Of a stretch of DNA of 64,000 nt, positions 26,787 through 34,933 are shown piece by piece; the stretch's first letter is position 1, and each line of letters begins with the position of its first letter. The position numbers were made by a program, and so were the translations under genes. The notes below the pieces were generated by a model, which did no database searches, was not told where the DNA came from, and worked only from the letters and a program-made list of their open reading frames with translations. This DNA is from Halonotius sp046719765 (GTDB lineage Archaea > Halobacteriota > Halobacteria > Halobacteriales > Haloferacaceae), in the NCBI RefSeq assembly GCF_046719765.1, contig NZ_JABEBY010000006.1, forward strand, positions 109,119 to 173,118. The letters are read 5' to 3'.

Positions 26787-27920
26787 CTACAACTCGAGGT
26801 TCTGGAGCAGCTGACCGCGCTGTTTGGCGTCGGCGTTGACGCCTTTTCGCTCTAAGACGTTGCGTTCGAGCTTATCGAGCGCGACGTGGAACGCGTGGTT
26901 CGCGCCGTACCCCTCACCCGAGCCCGCAAGCTGGCCGTGGCTCGTTCGGAGGCGGATCTGCGCCTGAATCAGCGGCGTCCCGCGCAGCTTCTCCTTGTGT
27001 TCGTGGAACCGGACGTGGGCGTGGATCACGTTCATCGCCTGGTATTTGTCGACGACCTGGGTGATCGAGTCGACGATCTCCGCCCGGTCGATGCTGTCGA
27101 GCAGTTTGACGTTCGTGATCTGGACATCCATCGACTCCTCCTCGGTGAACGTCAGCGCGCGCAACACGTCGGTTTTGGTGATGATCCCATCGACACTGTC
27201 GGTTTCGTCGGTGACGACAAGCCCGGAGATGTCGTTGTCGAACATGCGCTCGACGGTTGACTCGACGGATTCCGACAGCTCGGCGGTCAACACGGGATCG
27301 GTCATCAGGTTTTCGACCGGGAGATCGAGCATGCGGTCGCGGTCGCCGCTGCGGTCGCCTTTCTCCTGGCGGTTTTCGTCACGAACGACGAAGTCGACGA
27401 TGTCGTGGGTTGTGATGATCCCCGTCAGCGCGTCGCGGTCGTCGACGATCGGGAGCCGGGAGACGCCGTGTTCCCGCAGCCGGTTGATCGCCTGGCCGAC
27501 CGTCGCCGCCGTCGTTGCGGTGATAACCTCGTCGGTGTAGATCTGTCCAACGGTCAGCGCGTCGAGGTTGTCGAGGACGGCCGCTAGGATCGCGTCGGTC
27601 GTGATGATGCCGTCAAGCTGTTCGCCCCGGAACACCGGCGCGACGTTTACGTCGCCTTCGACCAGCAGCCGGGCGGTTTCGCGGATATCCTCGTGGTGGT
27701 CGACGCGTGGTGCGGAGGTCATCAGCACCGAGGCCTTTGTGTCGTCTTGGATCCGTGATTTCACCAACTCGGATTCGCCGATCACCCCGGCGTAGTCGCC
27801 GTCCTCGGTGACGATGACGCCCTTCGGGTTTGCTTCGTCGAACGCCGCACGCACCTTCGCCAGTCGTTCGTCGGCGTCGACCTCGACGAACTCCTCGACA
27901 ACTATGTCAGTAATGTCCAT
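26787..27920 (-). CDS. Four-CBS protein with HPF/RaiA-like C-terminal domain
   Basis: A 377-aa fusion. Residues 1-270 hold four CBS motifs in two Bateman modules (for example SRLPIVDDRDALTGIITTHD and ISGLVVTDETDSVDGIITK), which normally bind adenine nucleotides. Residues 275-377 (VQITNVKLLDSIDRAEIVD and following, with AFHVALDKLERNVLERK) resemble the ribosome-hibernation factor HPF/RaiA fold. The natural reading is a nucleotide-sensing ribosome-silencing factor. The domain identity is clear for CBS and good for HPF; the role is inferred. Confidence 0.85.
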   Translation of the reverse strand: MDITDIVVEEFVEVDADERLAKVRAAFDEANPKGVIVTEDGDYAGVIGESELVKSRIQDDTKASVLMTSAPRVDHHEDIRETARLLVEGDVNVAPVFRGEQLDGIITTDAILAAVLDNLDALTVGQIYTDEVITATTAATVGQAINRLREHGVSRLPIVDDRDALTGIITTHDIVDFVVRDENRQEKGDRSGDRDRMLDLPVENLMTDPVLTAELSESVESTVERMFDNDISGLVVTDETDSVDGIITKTDVLRALTFTEEESMDVQITNVKLLDSIDRAEIVDSITQVVDKYQAMNVIHAHVRFHEHKEKLRGTPLIQAQIRLRTSHGQLAGSGEGYGANHAFHVALDKLERNVLERKGVNADAKQRGQLLQNLEL

Positions 27921-27974
27921 GGTCTATCCTGAACCTACACCGGCGGGGGTATTTAAGGTTGTTACAGCGGAGCC

Positions 27975-28046
27975 GCCGCCGACCGCGTGTTGCTCGCCAT
28001 CGTCGATCGTGTGTTGCTCGCCGCCGTCGACCGGCGTTGCTCGTCG
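27975..28046. repeat. Three imperfect 24-bp tandem repeats at trkH 3' end
   Basis: Consecutive 24-bp units occupy 27975-27998, 27999-28022 and 28023-28046. Units 1 and 2 differ at five positions and share GTGTTGCTCGCC; unit 3 is more diverged. The block starts one base after the trkH stop (minus strand) and ends in the leader of the CBS gene. Confidence 0.8.
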
Positions 28047-28047
28047 G

Positions 28048-29550
28048 TTACGACCGCCAGAACGATGGGGTAAACAACACGAGCACCGGGATGATCTCGA
28101 TCCGGCCGACATACATCAGGAGGATCATCACCGCTTTGGTGAGCTCCGAAAACGGGCTGTAGCTGTTAAATGGGCCGGCGAGACCGAACGCCGGGCCGAT
28201 GTTGAAAAAGGTCGCGGCGGTCGCGCTCAGCCCTTCGAACTCCGACAGTTCCAGTCCGATCCGCGCGCCGTCGACGACGACGATGATCGTCCCGAGAAAG
28301 AAGATCACGAGGCTCAACATCGTATACGAGAACACGTCTCGGATCGTCTCCTCGTCGATGGCTTTGCCGCTGAGCCGCACCGGTTTGATCGCTTCGGGGT
28401 GGATCGTCGTAAACAGGTCGCGCCGGAAGGTTTTGAGGATGATCAGCCAGCGCAGCAGCTTGATCGAACAGGTCGTACTGCCGGCCATCCCGCCGAGAAA
28501 CATACAGCTAAACAGCAGGTGTTTGGCCGCCGGCGACCACGCGTTGAAGTCGACGGTCGCAAACCCGGTCGTCGTCAGCAACGAGACCACCTGAAACGTC
28601 GCCAGCCGGGCGGTCTCCTCGATCCCGGTCGTCGTGAGCGTCGGATCGGTGACGAGCAACAGCCCCATCAACACCGAGGCGCCGACGACAAGGCCGAGAT
28701 AGAACCGAAACTCCTCGTTGCGCAGTGGCCGGCCCCAGTCGCCGTTGATGAAGAAGTAGACGAGGATGAAGTTCGTCGCGCCGACAAACATGAACGGAAC
28801 GATCAGCCACTGGGCGGCGGGCGCGAACGCGCCGACGCTATCCGGTTGGGGCGAAAAGCCGGCGGTCGCCACCGCCGTCATCGCATGCGAGACGGCGTTG
28901 AAGGCGTCCATGTTCGGCGCGATCCCGGCCAGCCCCAGCGCGAACAGCCCGCCGGCCGCAAGCAGGGTGATCCCCGCGTAGAGCCACCAGATCAGCCGCG
29001 CGGTTTCGCTGATCCGCGGGGTCAGCTTGTGGACATCCTGTGTCTGGGATTCGGTCTCCATCAACTGTGCGCCACCGACGGCGAGCTGTGAGAGGATCGA
29101 GATCGCCAACACGAGGATACCGAGCCCGCCGAGCCACTGGATCACCTGCCGCCACAGCAAAATCGACCGTGGGTGGGCGGCGAAGTCGTCGATGACGGTC
29201 GCGCCGGTCGTCGTGATCCCGCTCATGCTCTCGAAGACGGCGTTGATCGGCGTGGCTAACCCACCGTTGCCGGCGAGGACGAACGGCACCGCGCCGATCA
29301 GGCCGACACAGAGCCACGACAGCGCGACCATGAGGTAGGCCTCCCGGGTGTACAGCTGCTTGTCGGTCTCCAGTCGTTCGAGCCCGAGGCCGGCGGCCAG
29401 TGTGATCACGATCGGGACGAGAAACGGGGCGATCGGATCGCCGTCGATGGCCGCAAGAACGAGCGGTGCGGCAAGCGGGAGTGCCAGCCACTTCAACACG
29501 CCGCCGAGCAGTCGGAGGCTGACACGCCAGTTGACGCGGAGTGTGACCAT
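28048..29550 (-). CDS. trkH: Potassium uptake protein TrkH
   Basis: K+-translocating membrane subunit of a Trk system, 500 aa. Four M1-P-M2 repeats are visible from their pore loops: SGITTTGATV, HAMTAVATAGF, LLTTTGFATV and TFFNIGPAFG, each with the filter glycine or its equivalent. The C-terminus ends PVLVLFTPSFWRS. It follows trkA with a 2-base gap, so channel and gating ring are made from one transcript. Haloarchaea accumulate molar KCl, which fits this role. Confidence 0.95.
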   Translation of the reverse strand: MVTLRVNWRVSLRLLGGVLKWLALPLAAPLVLAAIDGDPIAPFLVPIVITLAAGLGLERLETDKQLYTREAYLMVALSWLCVGLIGAVPFVLAGNGGLATPINAVFESMSGITTTGATVIDDFAAHPRSILLWRQVIQWLGGLGILVLAISILSQLAVGGAQLMETESQTQDVHKLTPRISETARLIWWLYAGITLLAAGGLFALGLAGIAPNMDAFNAVSHAMTAVATAGFSPQPDSVGAFAPAAQWLIVPFMFVGATNFILVYFFINGDWGRPLRNEEFRFYLGLVVGASVLMGLLLVTDPTLTTTGIEETARLATFQVVSLLTTTGFATVDFNAWSPAAKHLLFSCMFLGGMAGSTTCSIKLLRWLIILKTFRRDLFTTIHPEAIKPVRLSGKAIDEETIRDVFSYTMLSLVIFFLGTIIVVVDGARIGLELSEFEGLSATAATFFNIGPAFGLAGPFNSYSPFSELTKAVMILLMYVGRIEIIPVLVLFTPSFWRS

Positions 29551-29552
29551 TG

Positions 29553-30890
29553 TCAGAGCTTGCTGGTCGTCTCGTCGATCGCGCCGGCATCGACAAAGAG
29601 CACGACGTGGTCGCCCGGCTGGATCTCGGTGTCGCCGCGCGGCGTGACAAATGACGTATCCCGCGTGATCGCGCCGATGACGACGCCATCAGGCAGATCG
29701 GCGACCGATTCTTGGATCGGCCGCCCGGCGAGGACGCTGTCGGCGTCGATCTCGACCTCGATCACCTCGGCCTTGTCGCTCTCGATGAGCGCAACGTTTT
29801 CGGTCTTTTCGGACTGGGTGAGCCGCGTGATCTCCTCGGCGACGACGATCCGGGGGTTGATCGCCACGTCGACGCCGACGGCCTCGAACAGTTCGACGTA
29901 GGCGGGTGTGTCGATAACGGCGACGGTTCGGTCGACGCCGAGTCGCTTGGCGAGCAACGAGACCAGGAGATTCTTCTCGTCGCTTTCGAGGGCGGCGACG
30001 ACGACATCGGCCTCGTCGACGCGTTCGCGTTCGAGAAACTCCATGTCGGTGGCGTCGGACTCCATGATCTGTGCCGCCGGCAGTTCCTCGGCGAGCTCGC
30101 GGGCGCGGTCGTGGTTCTGCTCGATCAGCCGCGGTGTGAAGCCGCGCTCGCCGAGCAGCCGGGTGACGTGGTAGCCGATCTCGCTGCCGCCGAAGACGGT
30201 GATCTCCTCGTCGGTTCCCGAGTGGTGTCCGGGTTCGAGCTCGTCGGCGAAGCTGTGGACGCTTTCGGGGCTGCCGATGACGACGACCCGGTCGCCGGCG
30301 GCGATGGTTGTCGCCCCATCGGGGATCACCACCTCGTCGTCGCGGATGACCGCGGCGAAGGTCAGCGAGTCATACCGGTCGGCCTCCGCGACGGTCTGAT
30401 CGACGATGGGACAGGCGTCGCTGATCTCGAATTCAGCCATCTGGACGCGGCCGCCGGCGAAGGGATCGACATCGATGGCGGCTGGGAGGCCGACAACCCG
30501 GACGATCGACCGGGCGGTCAGCAGATTCGTACACACCATGTTGTCGATGCCGAAGGCGCGGTCGACACCCTCCCACGTCCGGAGATATTTGTTGTGTTTG
30601 ATCCGGGCGATGGTGAACGCCTCGCTGTGGACGGCCGCCGTCGAGCAGGCAACGATGTTGGTCTCGTCGTCGTCGGTGCTGGCGATCAGCATGTCGCTGT
30701 CGGCGAGGTCGGCCTCCTGTAGCGTCGATAGTTCGGTGCCGTCGCCGGTGACGGTCAACACGTCGTAGCCGTAGGCGAGCTCCTCGGTACGCTCGCTTCG
30801 CTTGTCGACGATCGTCACATCGTGATCGGACGCGAGATCCCCCGCGATGCTTTCACCGACCTGTCCCGCGCCGACGATGAGTACCTTCAC
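29553..30890 (-). CDS. trkA: Trk potassium uptake regulator TrkA
   Basis: Cytoplasmic NAD(H)/ATP-binding gating subunit of TrkH, 445 aa. Two RCK_N/RCK_C pairs: VLIVGAGQVGESIAGDLASD with the acidic VDKRSE NAD site, and a second VFGGSEIGYHVTRLLGERG at about 220. Each is followed by a TrkA_C domain. The second Rossmann loop GGSEIG is a little off the GxGxxG consensus but keeps the fold. It is first in the trkA-trkH pair. Confidence 0.95.
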   Translation of the reverse strand: MKVLIVGAGQVGESIAGDLASDHDVTIVDKRSERTEELAYGYDVLTVTGDGTELSTLQEADLADSDMLIASTDDDETNIVACSTAAVHSEAFTIARIKHNKYLRTWEGVDRAFGIDNMVCTNLLTARSIVRVVGLPAAIDVDPFAGGRVQMAEFEISDACPIVDQTVAEADRYDSLTFAAVIRDDEVVIPDGATTIAAGDRVVVIGSPESVHSFADELEPGHHSGTDEEITVFGGSEIGYHVTRLLGERGFTPRLIEQNHDRARELAEELPAAQIMESDATDMEFLERERVDEADVVVAALESDEKNLLVSLLAKRLGVDRTVAVIDTPAYVELFEAVGVDVAINPRIVVAEEITRLTQSEKTENVALIESDKAEVIEVEIDADSVLAGRPIQESVADLPDGVVIGAITRDTSFVTPRGDTEIQPGDHVVLFVDAGAIDETTSKL

Positions 30891-31025
30891 CGCACACCAC
30901 CGGTCATACCCCTCCGTAGCGACGGCCGCCGTTTATCAGTTCCCCATCGACTCACGGCGACCCAGCGGGTTCGGCTGGCGGTAGAGCGGTCGTGTCGATC
31001 AGCGCGGTCATCCCGCCGACCGTGC

Positions 31026-31568
31026 TCACAGGTAGTCGGAGTCGGTTGTGATCGCGACCGTGACCTCGCGCTGTCGGCCTTCGAGGTCGACGACAGCGCG
31101 CTGGATGACGCGTTCGGCCTCGTTGCGGATCAGCGGAACTGCCTTCTCCACCACCCAGCCGATGGAGACGAGCGCGGGGAGGTTCAACACGCCGGCGTCG
31201 GCGGAGTCGGGATCGAAGTTGATCTCCAGCGATACCTCGCAGGCCGCGGTCGCGTCCTCGGGGGCGTCGGCCGGGGGTGAGTCGTGGGGGTCGATCCGCC
31301 ACGCGCCGCCGGCGTCGATATCCTTGGTGATCTCCCAGTCGATGGTGGTTGGGGGGTCGACGCCGACGACCGCCGAGTGGGCGGTGTAGCTGAGCTTCCA
31401 CCACGCAAACCGGAGGGCGTACTCGGTGCCGACGCCGCCGTCGCCGTGCCGCTGGCGCACGCTCCGCAGGTACTTCGAGTAGTCGGCATACCCCGGAAAA
31501 TCGAGGAGGAACTCGTAGATCTCCTCGGCGTCGGCGTAGACGACGGTGCTCACGACGATAGTGTCCAC
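31026..31568 (-). CDS. SRPBCC (COQ10-like) lipid-binding protein
   Basis: A 180-aa START-like domain with the coenzyme-Q-binding pattern: EEIYEFLLDFPGYADYSKYL near the start, ALRFAWWKLSYTAHS in the middle, and a long C-terminal helix EKAVPLIRNEAERVIQRAV. GTG 31568 (VDTIVVSTVVYAD) is chosen by analogy with haloarchaeal homologues. Possible roles are quinone or lipid transfer. Neighbours (trkA, a TA-like pair) give no hint. Confidence 0.8.
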   Translation of the reverse strand: MDTIVVSTVVYADAEEIYEFLLDFPGYADYSKYLRSVRQRHGDGGVGTEYALRFAWWKLSYTAHSAVVGVDPPTTIDWEITKDIDAGGAWRIDPHDSPPADAPEDATAACEVSLEINFDPDSADAGVLNLPALVSIGWVVEKAVPLIRNEAERVIQRAVVDLEGRQREVTVAITTDSDYL

Positions 31569-31620
31569 AGCCGCGTTTGGGACGCCGGGGGCATAAGCGG
31601 GCAGGAAAGCAGTGACCGTG

Positions 31621-32082
31621 TTATCGCCCGTCCAGCCGTTTCCGAAGTCGTTCCATAACCTCCCACGTGAGTTCGGGTGCTGTCTCGCCGTCGAACCGAA
31701 TCGGCTCATACCGGTACTCGTCGGTGCCGACCCGCTCCTGATAGTGGGCGTCGCCGTCGACGTGTGGGTTCGGTTCGCGGTGCCAGCCGCAGTCAAAGCT
31801 GTCCTCGCTGTAGTGGAACGCGAACTCGGGTGGAGCAAGCGGCTGCCACGTCACCCGCAGCGTCGCGTCCGCGGCATGGTAGCCCCAGCGATGGGGTGCG
31901 AGCGTCGCACTCACCTCGGTGAATGTGCTCGGCGGCTGGCCCCGCGCCGCGGTGACGACCGGATGTCGCCGGAGGGCGTCGATCACGGCCCGAAGTGCCC
32001 GGTGTCGGTCGCTGGAAAACGGGGTACCGCCGTCGACCCGCTGGCGGTACTCACGCCGGCACGTTCGATGCGGTGTACTCAT
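31621..32082 (-). CDS. Uncharacterised protein, partner of HTH gene
   Basis: A 153-aa soluble protein. A basic N-terminus (RTCRREYRQRVDGG) is followed by an HRALRAVIDALRRHPVV helix and a beta-rich middle with FHYSEDSFDCGWHREPNPH and HYQERVGTDEYRYEP, ending in the LTWEVMERLRKRLDGR helix. The ATG lies 32 bases inside the 3' end of the upstream HTH gene, so the two are translationally coupled. The pattern resembles TumE-like toxins only loosely. A toxin role is an inference from the HTH pairing. Confidence 0.7.
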   Translation of the reverse strand: MSTPHRTCRREYRQRVDGGTPFSSDRHRALRAVIDALRRHPVVTAARGQPPSTFTEVSATLAPHRWGYHAADATLRVTWQPLAPPEFAFHYSEDSFDCGWHREPNPHVDGDAHYQERVGTDEYRYEPIRFDGETAPELTWEVMERLRKRLDGR

Positions 32083-32569
32083 CGTATCTGGTGATCGCGT
32101 CTTCCAGCAGGCTCAGCCGGTAGGCGTAGTGTTCCCAGTCGCCGGCCGCACGGGCCATTGCTCGTGCCTCCTCGGCGTCGACGCCCGGTTCGGCGGCCGC
32201 CGCCCGAAGGTCGGCCGGCGTGTCGGCGTCGTAGGCCTCGCGGAGTTCCGCAATCGACTCCTTGAGGTCGACGACGAACTCGCTCAACGCGTCGCTGTCG
32301 TACTCGGTCGTGAGTTCGCGGATCTCCCGGAACCGCACGTACGCCGGGTCGGGGCCGTAGGCTGTGCCGCCGTCGGTGGCATGGCTCGTCACGACACCCA
32401 TGTCGGCGAGGCGGTCAAGATGATCGCGCGCGGTCGACTCGGCAACCCGCGCGTGGTCGGCGATCCACTCGGCTGGCTGTGGCTCGGGGACGGCCAGCAC
32501 GACCGACCGCACGCGGTCGAACGCGCTCGCGTGCTCCTGCCACGTCGATTCCCAGTCCGACTCGTCCAT
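32051..32569 (-). CDS. ArsR-like winged-helix protein
   Basis: A 172-aa regulator. The N-terminal winged HTH has EWIADHARVAESTARDHLDRLADMGVV followed by a wing (quoted in part: ESTARDHLDRLADMG). The C-terminal half is helical and acidic, with a final YAYRLSLLEDAITRYDEY helix. I recall this arrangement in haloarchaeal DUF7342 proteins, where it precedes a small uncharacterised gene as here. It probably represses its own operon and may neutralise the partner. ATG 32569 is the family-like start. Confidence 0.78.
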   Translation of the reverse strand: MDESDWESTWQEHASAFDRVRSVVLAVPEPQPAEWIADHARVAESTARDHLDRLADMGVVTSHATDGGTAYGPDPAYVRFREIRELTTEYDSDALSEFVVDLKESIAELREAYDADTPADLRAAAAEPGVDAEEARAMARAAGDWEHYAYRLSLLEDAITRYDEYTASNVPA

Positions 32570-32731
32570 ACCACCAGTACGCACCGATGAATGATAATTC
32601 CTTCTCCCAGCCGAATTATCGAACTGATCGCCGATGCCGAGTTGAGAGACGACCGACTGCTCGGTATCCGTCTCACCGTCACCGGGCTCCGGAACCCACA
32701 CCGACTTACGGCTGCGGGCGAACCAGTTGGT

Positions 32732-33016
32732 ATGGTTGCAACCGACGCCTACACCATCGAAGCCCCGGACGGTTCCACTGAGACGATCGAGATCCCGGAC
32801 GGCTTGGTCGAAACGCTGGCCGAAGCCGGCGAGGAGCCGACGACCGTCGTCAGCGACATCGTCGTTCAAGCTCTCGCCCAACACGCCCACGCGCTGGTAC
32901 ATCACTCCGAAGGCGAGACGCCCGACGACCTCGTCGAGATCAACGACGCGATGGAGGATGTCTTCGAGGATCGCTTCGGCATGAGCTTGCAGGATGCGAT
33001 GGGCCACAGCCACTGA
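32732..33016 (+). CDS. Small acidic protein (DUF7545-like)
   Basis: A 94-aa acidic protein with TIEAPDGSTETIEIPDGLVETL near the N-terminus (quoted in part: GSTETIEIPDGLVETL), a helical ALAQHAHALVHH segment, and a His-ending C-terminus MGHSH. ATG 32732 is preferred, since haloarchaeal relatives that I recall start at this point. The frame is open back to 32591, and those 47 residues look non-conserved. Function is unknown. It ends tail to tail with the ABC permease inside a palindrome. Confidence 0.7.
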   Translation: MVATDAYTIEAPDGSTETIEIPDGLVETLAEAGEEPTTVVSDIVVQALAQHAHALVHHSEGETPDDLVEINDAMEDVFEDRFGMSLQDAMGHSH

Positions 33017-33022
33017 TCAGTG
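33011..33022. repeat. 12-bp palindrome shared by two convergent stop codons
   Basis: CACTGATCAGTG is a perfect palindrome. Its central TGATCA holds the TGA of the plus-strand gene (33014-33016) and the TGA of the minus-strand znuB-like gene (33019-33017) back to back. Confidence 0.9.
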
Positions 33023-34144
33023 GGTTGAGATCGCCGTCACACCGCTTTTCGAGAGGCCGATCGCGGCGAGATAGATCCCGATGGCGGCCATGACGATCGA
33101 GCCGCCGGCCGGGAGGCTCAGCGACACCGAAACCGCAAACCCCGCGAGCACCGCGGCCTGTCCGATAAGGATCGAGAGATAGACCGTCTCCCGGAACGAG
33201 CGGGCGACCTGCGAGGCCGCCGCCACCGGCACGACGAGCATCGCGGCGACGAGAATCACGCCCAGCACCTGCATCGCGCCGACGACGACGACCGCCGTCA
33301 TGACGACCAACAGCGTGTTGTAGCGGTCGACCGGCAGTTGGGCGACGCGGGCGGCCTGCTCGTCAAACGTAATGAAGAGCAACTGCTTGTAGTTGACCGC
33401 GACCGCAAGGACGACTACCACGCTCAACAGCCCCATGAGCCGCGTGCCGTCGGGGGTGACGACCGCGATACTCCCATAGAGGAGGCTCTCGATGCTGAAG
33501 TTCGTCTGGCCGCGGCCGGCACTGATGAGCAGCGTCCCCAGCGCGAAACTCCCGCTGAGCATGATCGCGATCGGCACGTCGCCGTAGGTGTCGGTGCGGT
33601 CGGCAAGCCACTGGACGATCAGCGCGCCGAGGACGCCGATCACGAGCGCGCCGACGAGGATCGAGCCGTCCCACCCCGTCAGCGAGTTGAACACCAGGCT
33701 GATCGCCACGCCCGCGAAGGCAGCATGCGCCAGCGTCTCGCCGATCAGTGCCATCTGGCGGTGCACCAGAAACGAGCCGACCAAGGGGGCGACGATCCCG
33801 ATCAACACGCCCGTCGACAGCGACTGCCACATGAAGGGGTGTTTGAACACGTTCGTCCCGAGGACGCCGTCGAGAAGCCGCCCCGCGATCCGGAACTCGG
33901 TGTAGAGAAGCTCCACGTAGGGGAACTCGCGAAACCAATAGAGGAGGATGAAGCCGAGCATGAACGCCGCAAGCAGACCCACGAGACCGATGCCGACGAG
34001 TTCGGCGGTTTCACGGGCCGTGTTTCGGGTGCGGAGCCGCCCGCTGAGCCCGGTTGAGCGTTGGTCGGTGGCGTTGGAAGCGTCTGCGGCACCGGAAGCA
34101 TCGCCGGGGTCGGACGTATCAGACGGGTCGGTATCAGTGGCCAT
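33017..34144 (-). CDS. znuB: Zinc/manganese ABC transporter permease
   Basis: ABC-3 family permease, 375 aa, with eight or nine hydrophobic segments and the ABC3 core VGSFLVHRQMALIGETLAHA (EAA-like coupling region) and MQVLGVILVAAMLVVPVAAA. A 45-residue acidic/Ser/Thr N-terminal extension precedes the first helix. The ATG overlaps the znuC stop by one base (TAATG). It partners the ATPase and the His-rich binding protein upstream. Metal specificity (Zn or Mn) is inferred from the latter. Confidence 0.92.
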   Translation of the reverse strand: MATDTDPSDTSDPGDASGAADASNATDQRSTGLSGRLRTRNTARETAELVGIGLVGLLAAFMLGFILLYWFREFPYVELLYTEFRIAGRLLDGVLGTNVFKHPFMWQSLSTGVLIGIVAPLVGSFLVHRQMALIGETLAHAAFAGVAISLVFNSLTGWDGSILVGALVIGVLGALIVQWLADRTDTYGDVPIAIMLSGSFALGTLLISAGRGQTNFSIESLLYGSIAVVTPDGTRLMGLLSVVVVLAVAVNYKQLLFITFDEQAARVAQLPVDRYNTLLVVMTAVVVVGAMQVLGVILVAAMLVVPVAAASQVARSFRETVYLSILIGQAAVLAGFAVSVSLSLPAGGSIVMAAIGIYLAAIGLSKSGVTAISTH

Positions 34145-34884
34145 TAGTGATCGTGGTGGACGACACGGCCCGAGACGCCGTAGGCGTCGGCTAAGGCGTC
34201 GCTGTCGACGAAGGATTCGGTGTCGCCGTGGTGGAAGAGTTCGGTGTTGATACAGGCGATGCGGCTGGCGCGGTCGGTGACGACGCCGATGTCGTGTTCG
34301 ATGAGGATGATCGTGATCCCCTCGGCGTTGAGATCATCGAGGAGTTGGTAGAAGGCATCGCGGGATTCGGCGTCGACGCCGACGGTCGGCTCGTCGAGGG
34401 CGAGCAGGTCGGCCTCAGACGCGATGGCACGGGCGATGTAGGCCCGCTGGCGTTGGCCGCCCGAGAGCGCGCTCATCCGGCGGTCGGCCAGCTCGGTGAT
34501 ACCCACGGTGTCGAGGGCGTCATCAACCGTCTCGTGGTCGTGGGCCGTCAGGCGGGCGTGGCCGACGTGGGCGAACCGTCCCATGGTGACGTTCTCGCGG
34601 ACGGTGACCGGCATCGACCCCGCCTGGCTGGTCGACTCCTGGGAGACGTAGCCGATCCGGTGGCCGTCGTCGAACGCGTCGACCGGCTCGCCGAACAGTT
34701 CGACGCGCCCGCTGTCGGGGGTATGCAGGCCGAGCATGAGATGCAGCAGCGTCGTCTTGCCGGAGCCGTTGGGGCCGATCAGTCCCAGAAACTCCCCGGC
34801 CGCGACATCGAGGGTGATGTCTCTGACGGCAGGGGTCTCGCCGTAGGCGAAGGTGACTGCATCGAGACTGATGACCGGATTCAC
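34144..34884 (-). CDS. znuC: Zinc/manganese ABC transporter ATPase
   Basis: A 246-aa ATP-binding subunit. Walker A GPNGSGKTTLL, Q-loop YVSQEST, signature ALSGGQRQRA, Walker B LLALDEPTVGVD and switch His in LIEHDIGVV. It sits between the binding-protein and permease genes, 49 bases behind the former. Confidence 0.95.
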   Translation of the reverse strand: MNPVISLDAVTFAYGETPAVRDITLDVAAGEFLGLIGPNGSGKTTLLHLMLGLHTPDSGRVELFGEPVDAFDDGHRIGYVSQESTSQAGSMPVTVRENVTMGRFAHVGHARLTAHDHETVDDALDTVGITELADRRMSALSGGQRQRAYIARAIASEADLLALDEPTVGVDAESRDAFYQLLDDLNAEGITIILIEHDIGVVTDRASRIACINTELFHHGDTESFVDSDALADAYGVSGRVVHHDH

Positions 34885-34933
34885 AGTGTGTACCGTAGGG
34901 GGTGGTCAGCGGCGTGTTTAGTCTGATCGGTTC

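Noticed and set aside
32591..32731. 47-residue N-terminal extension of the small acidic protein
   Set aside because: Not similar to relatives that I recall, and an internal ATG gives the expected N-terminus.
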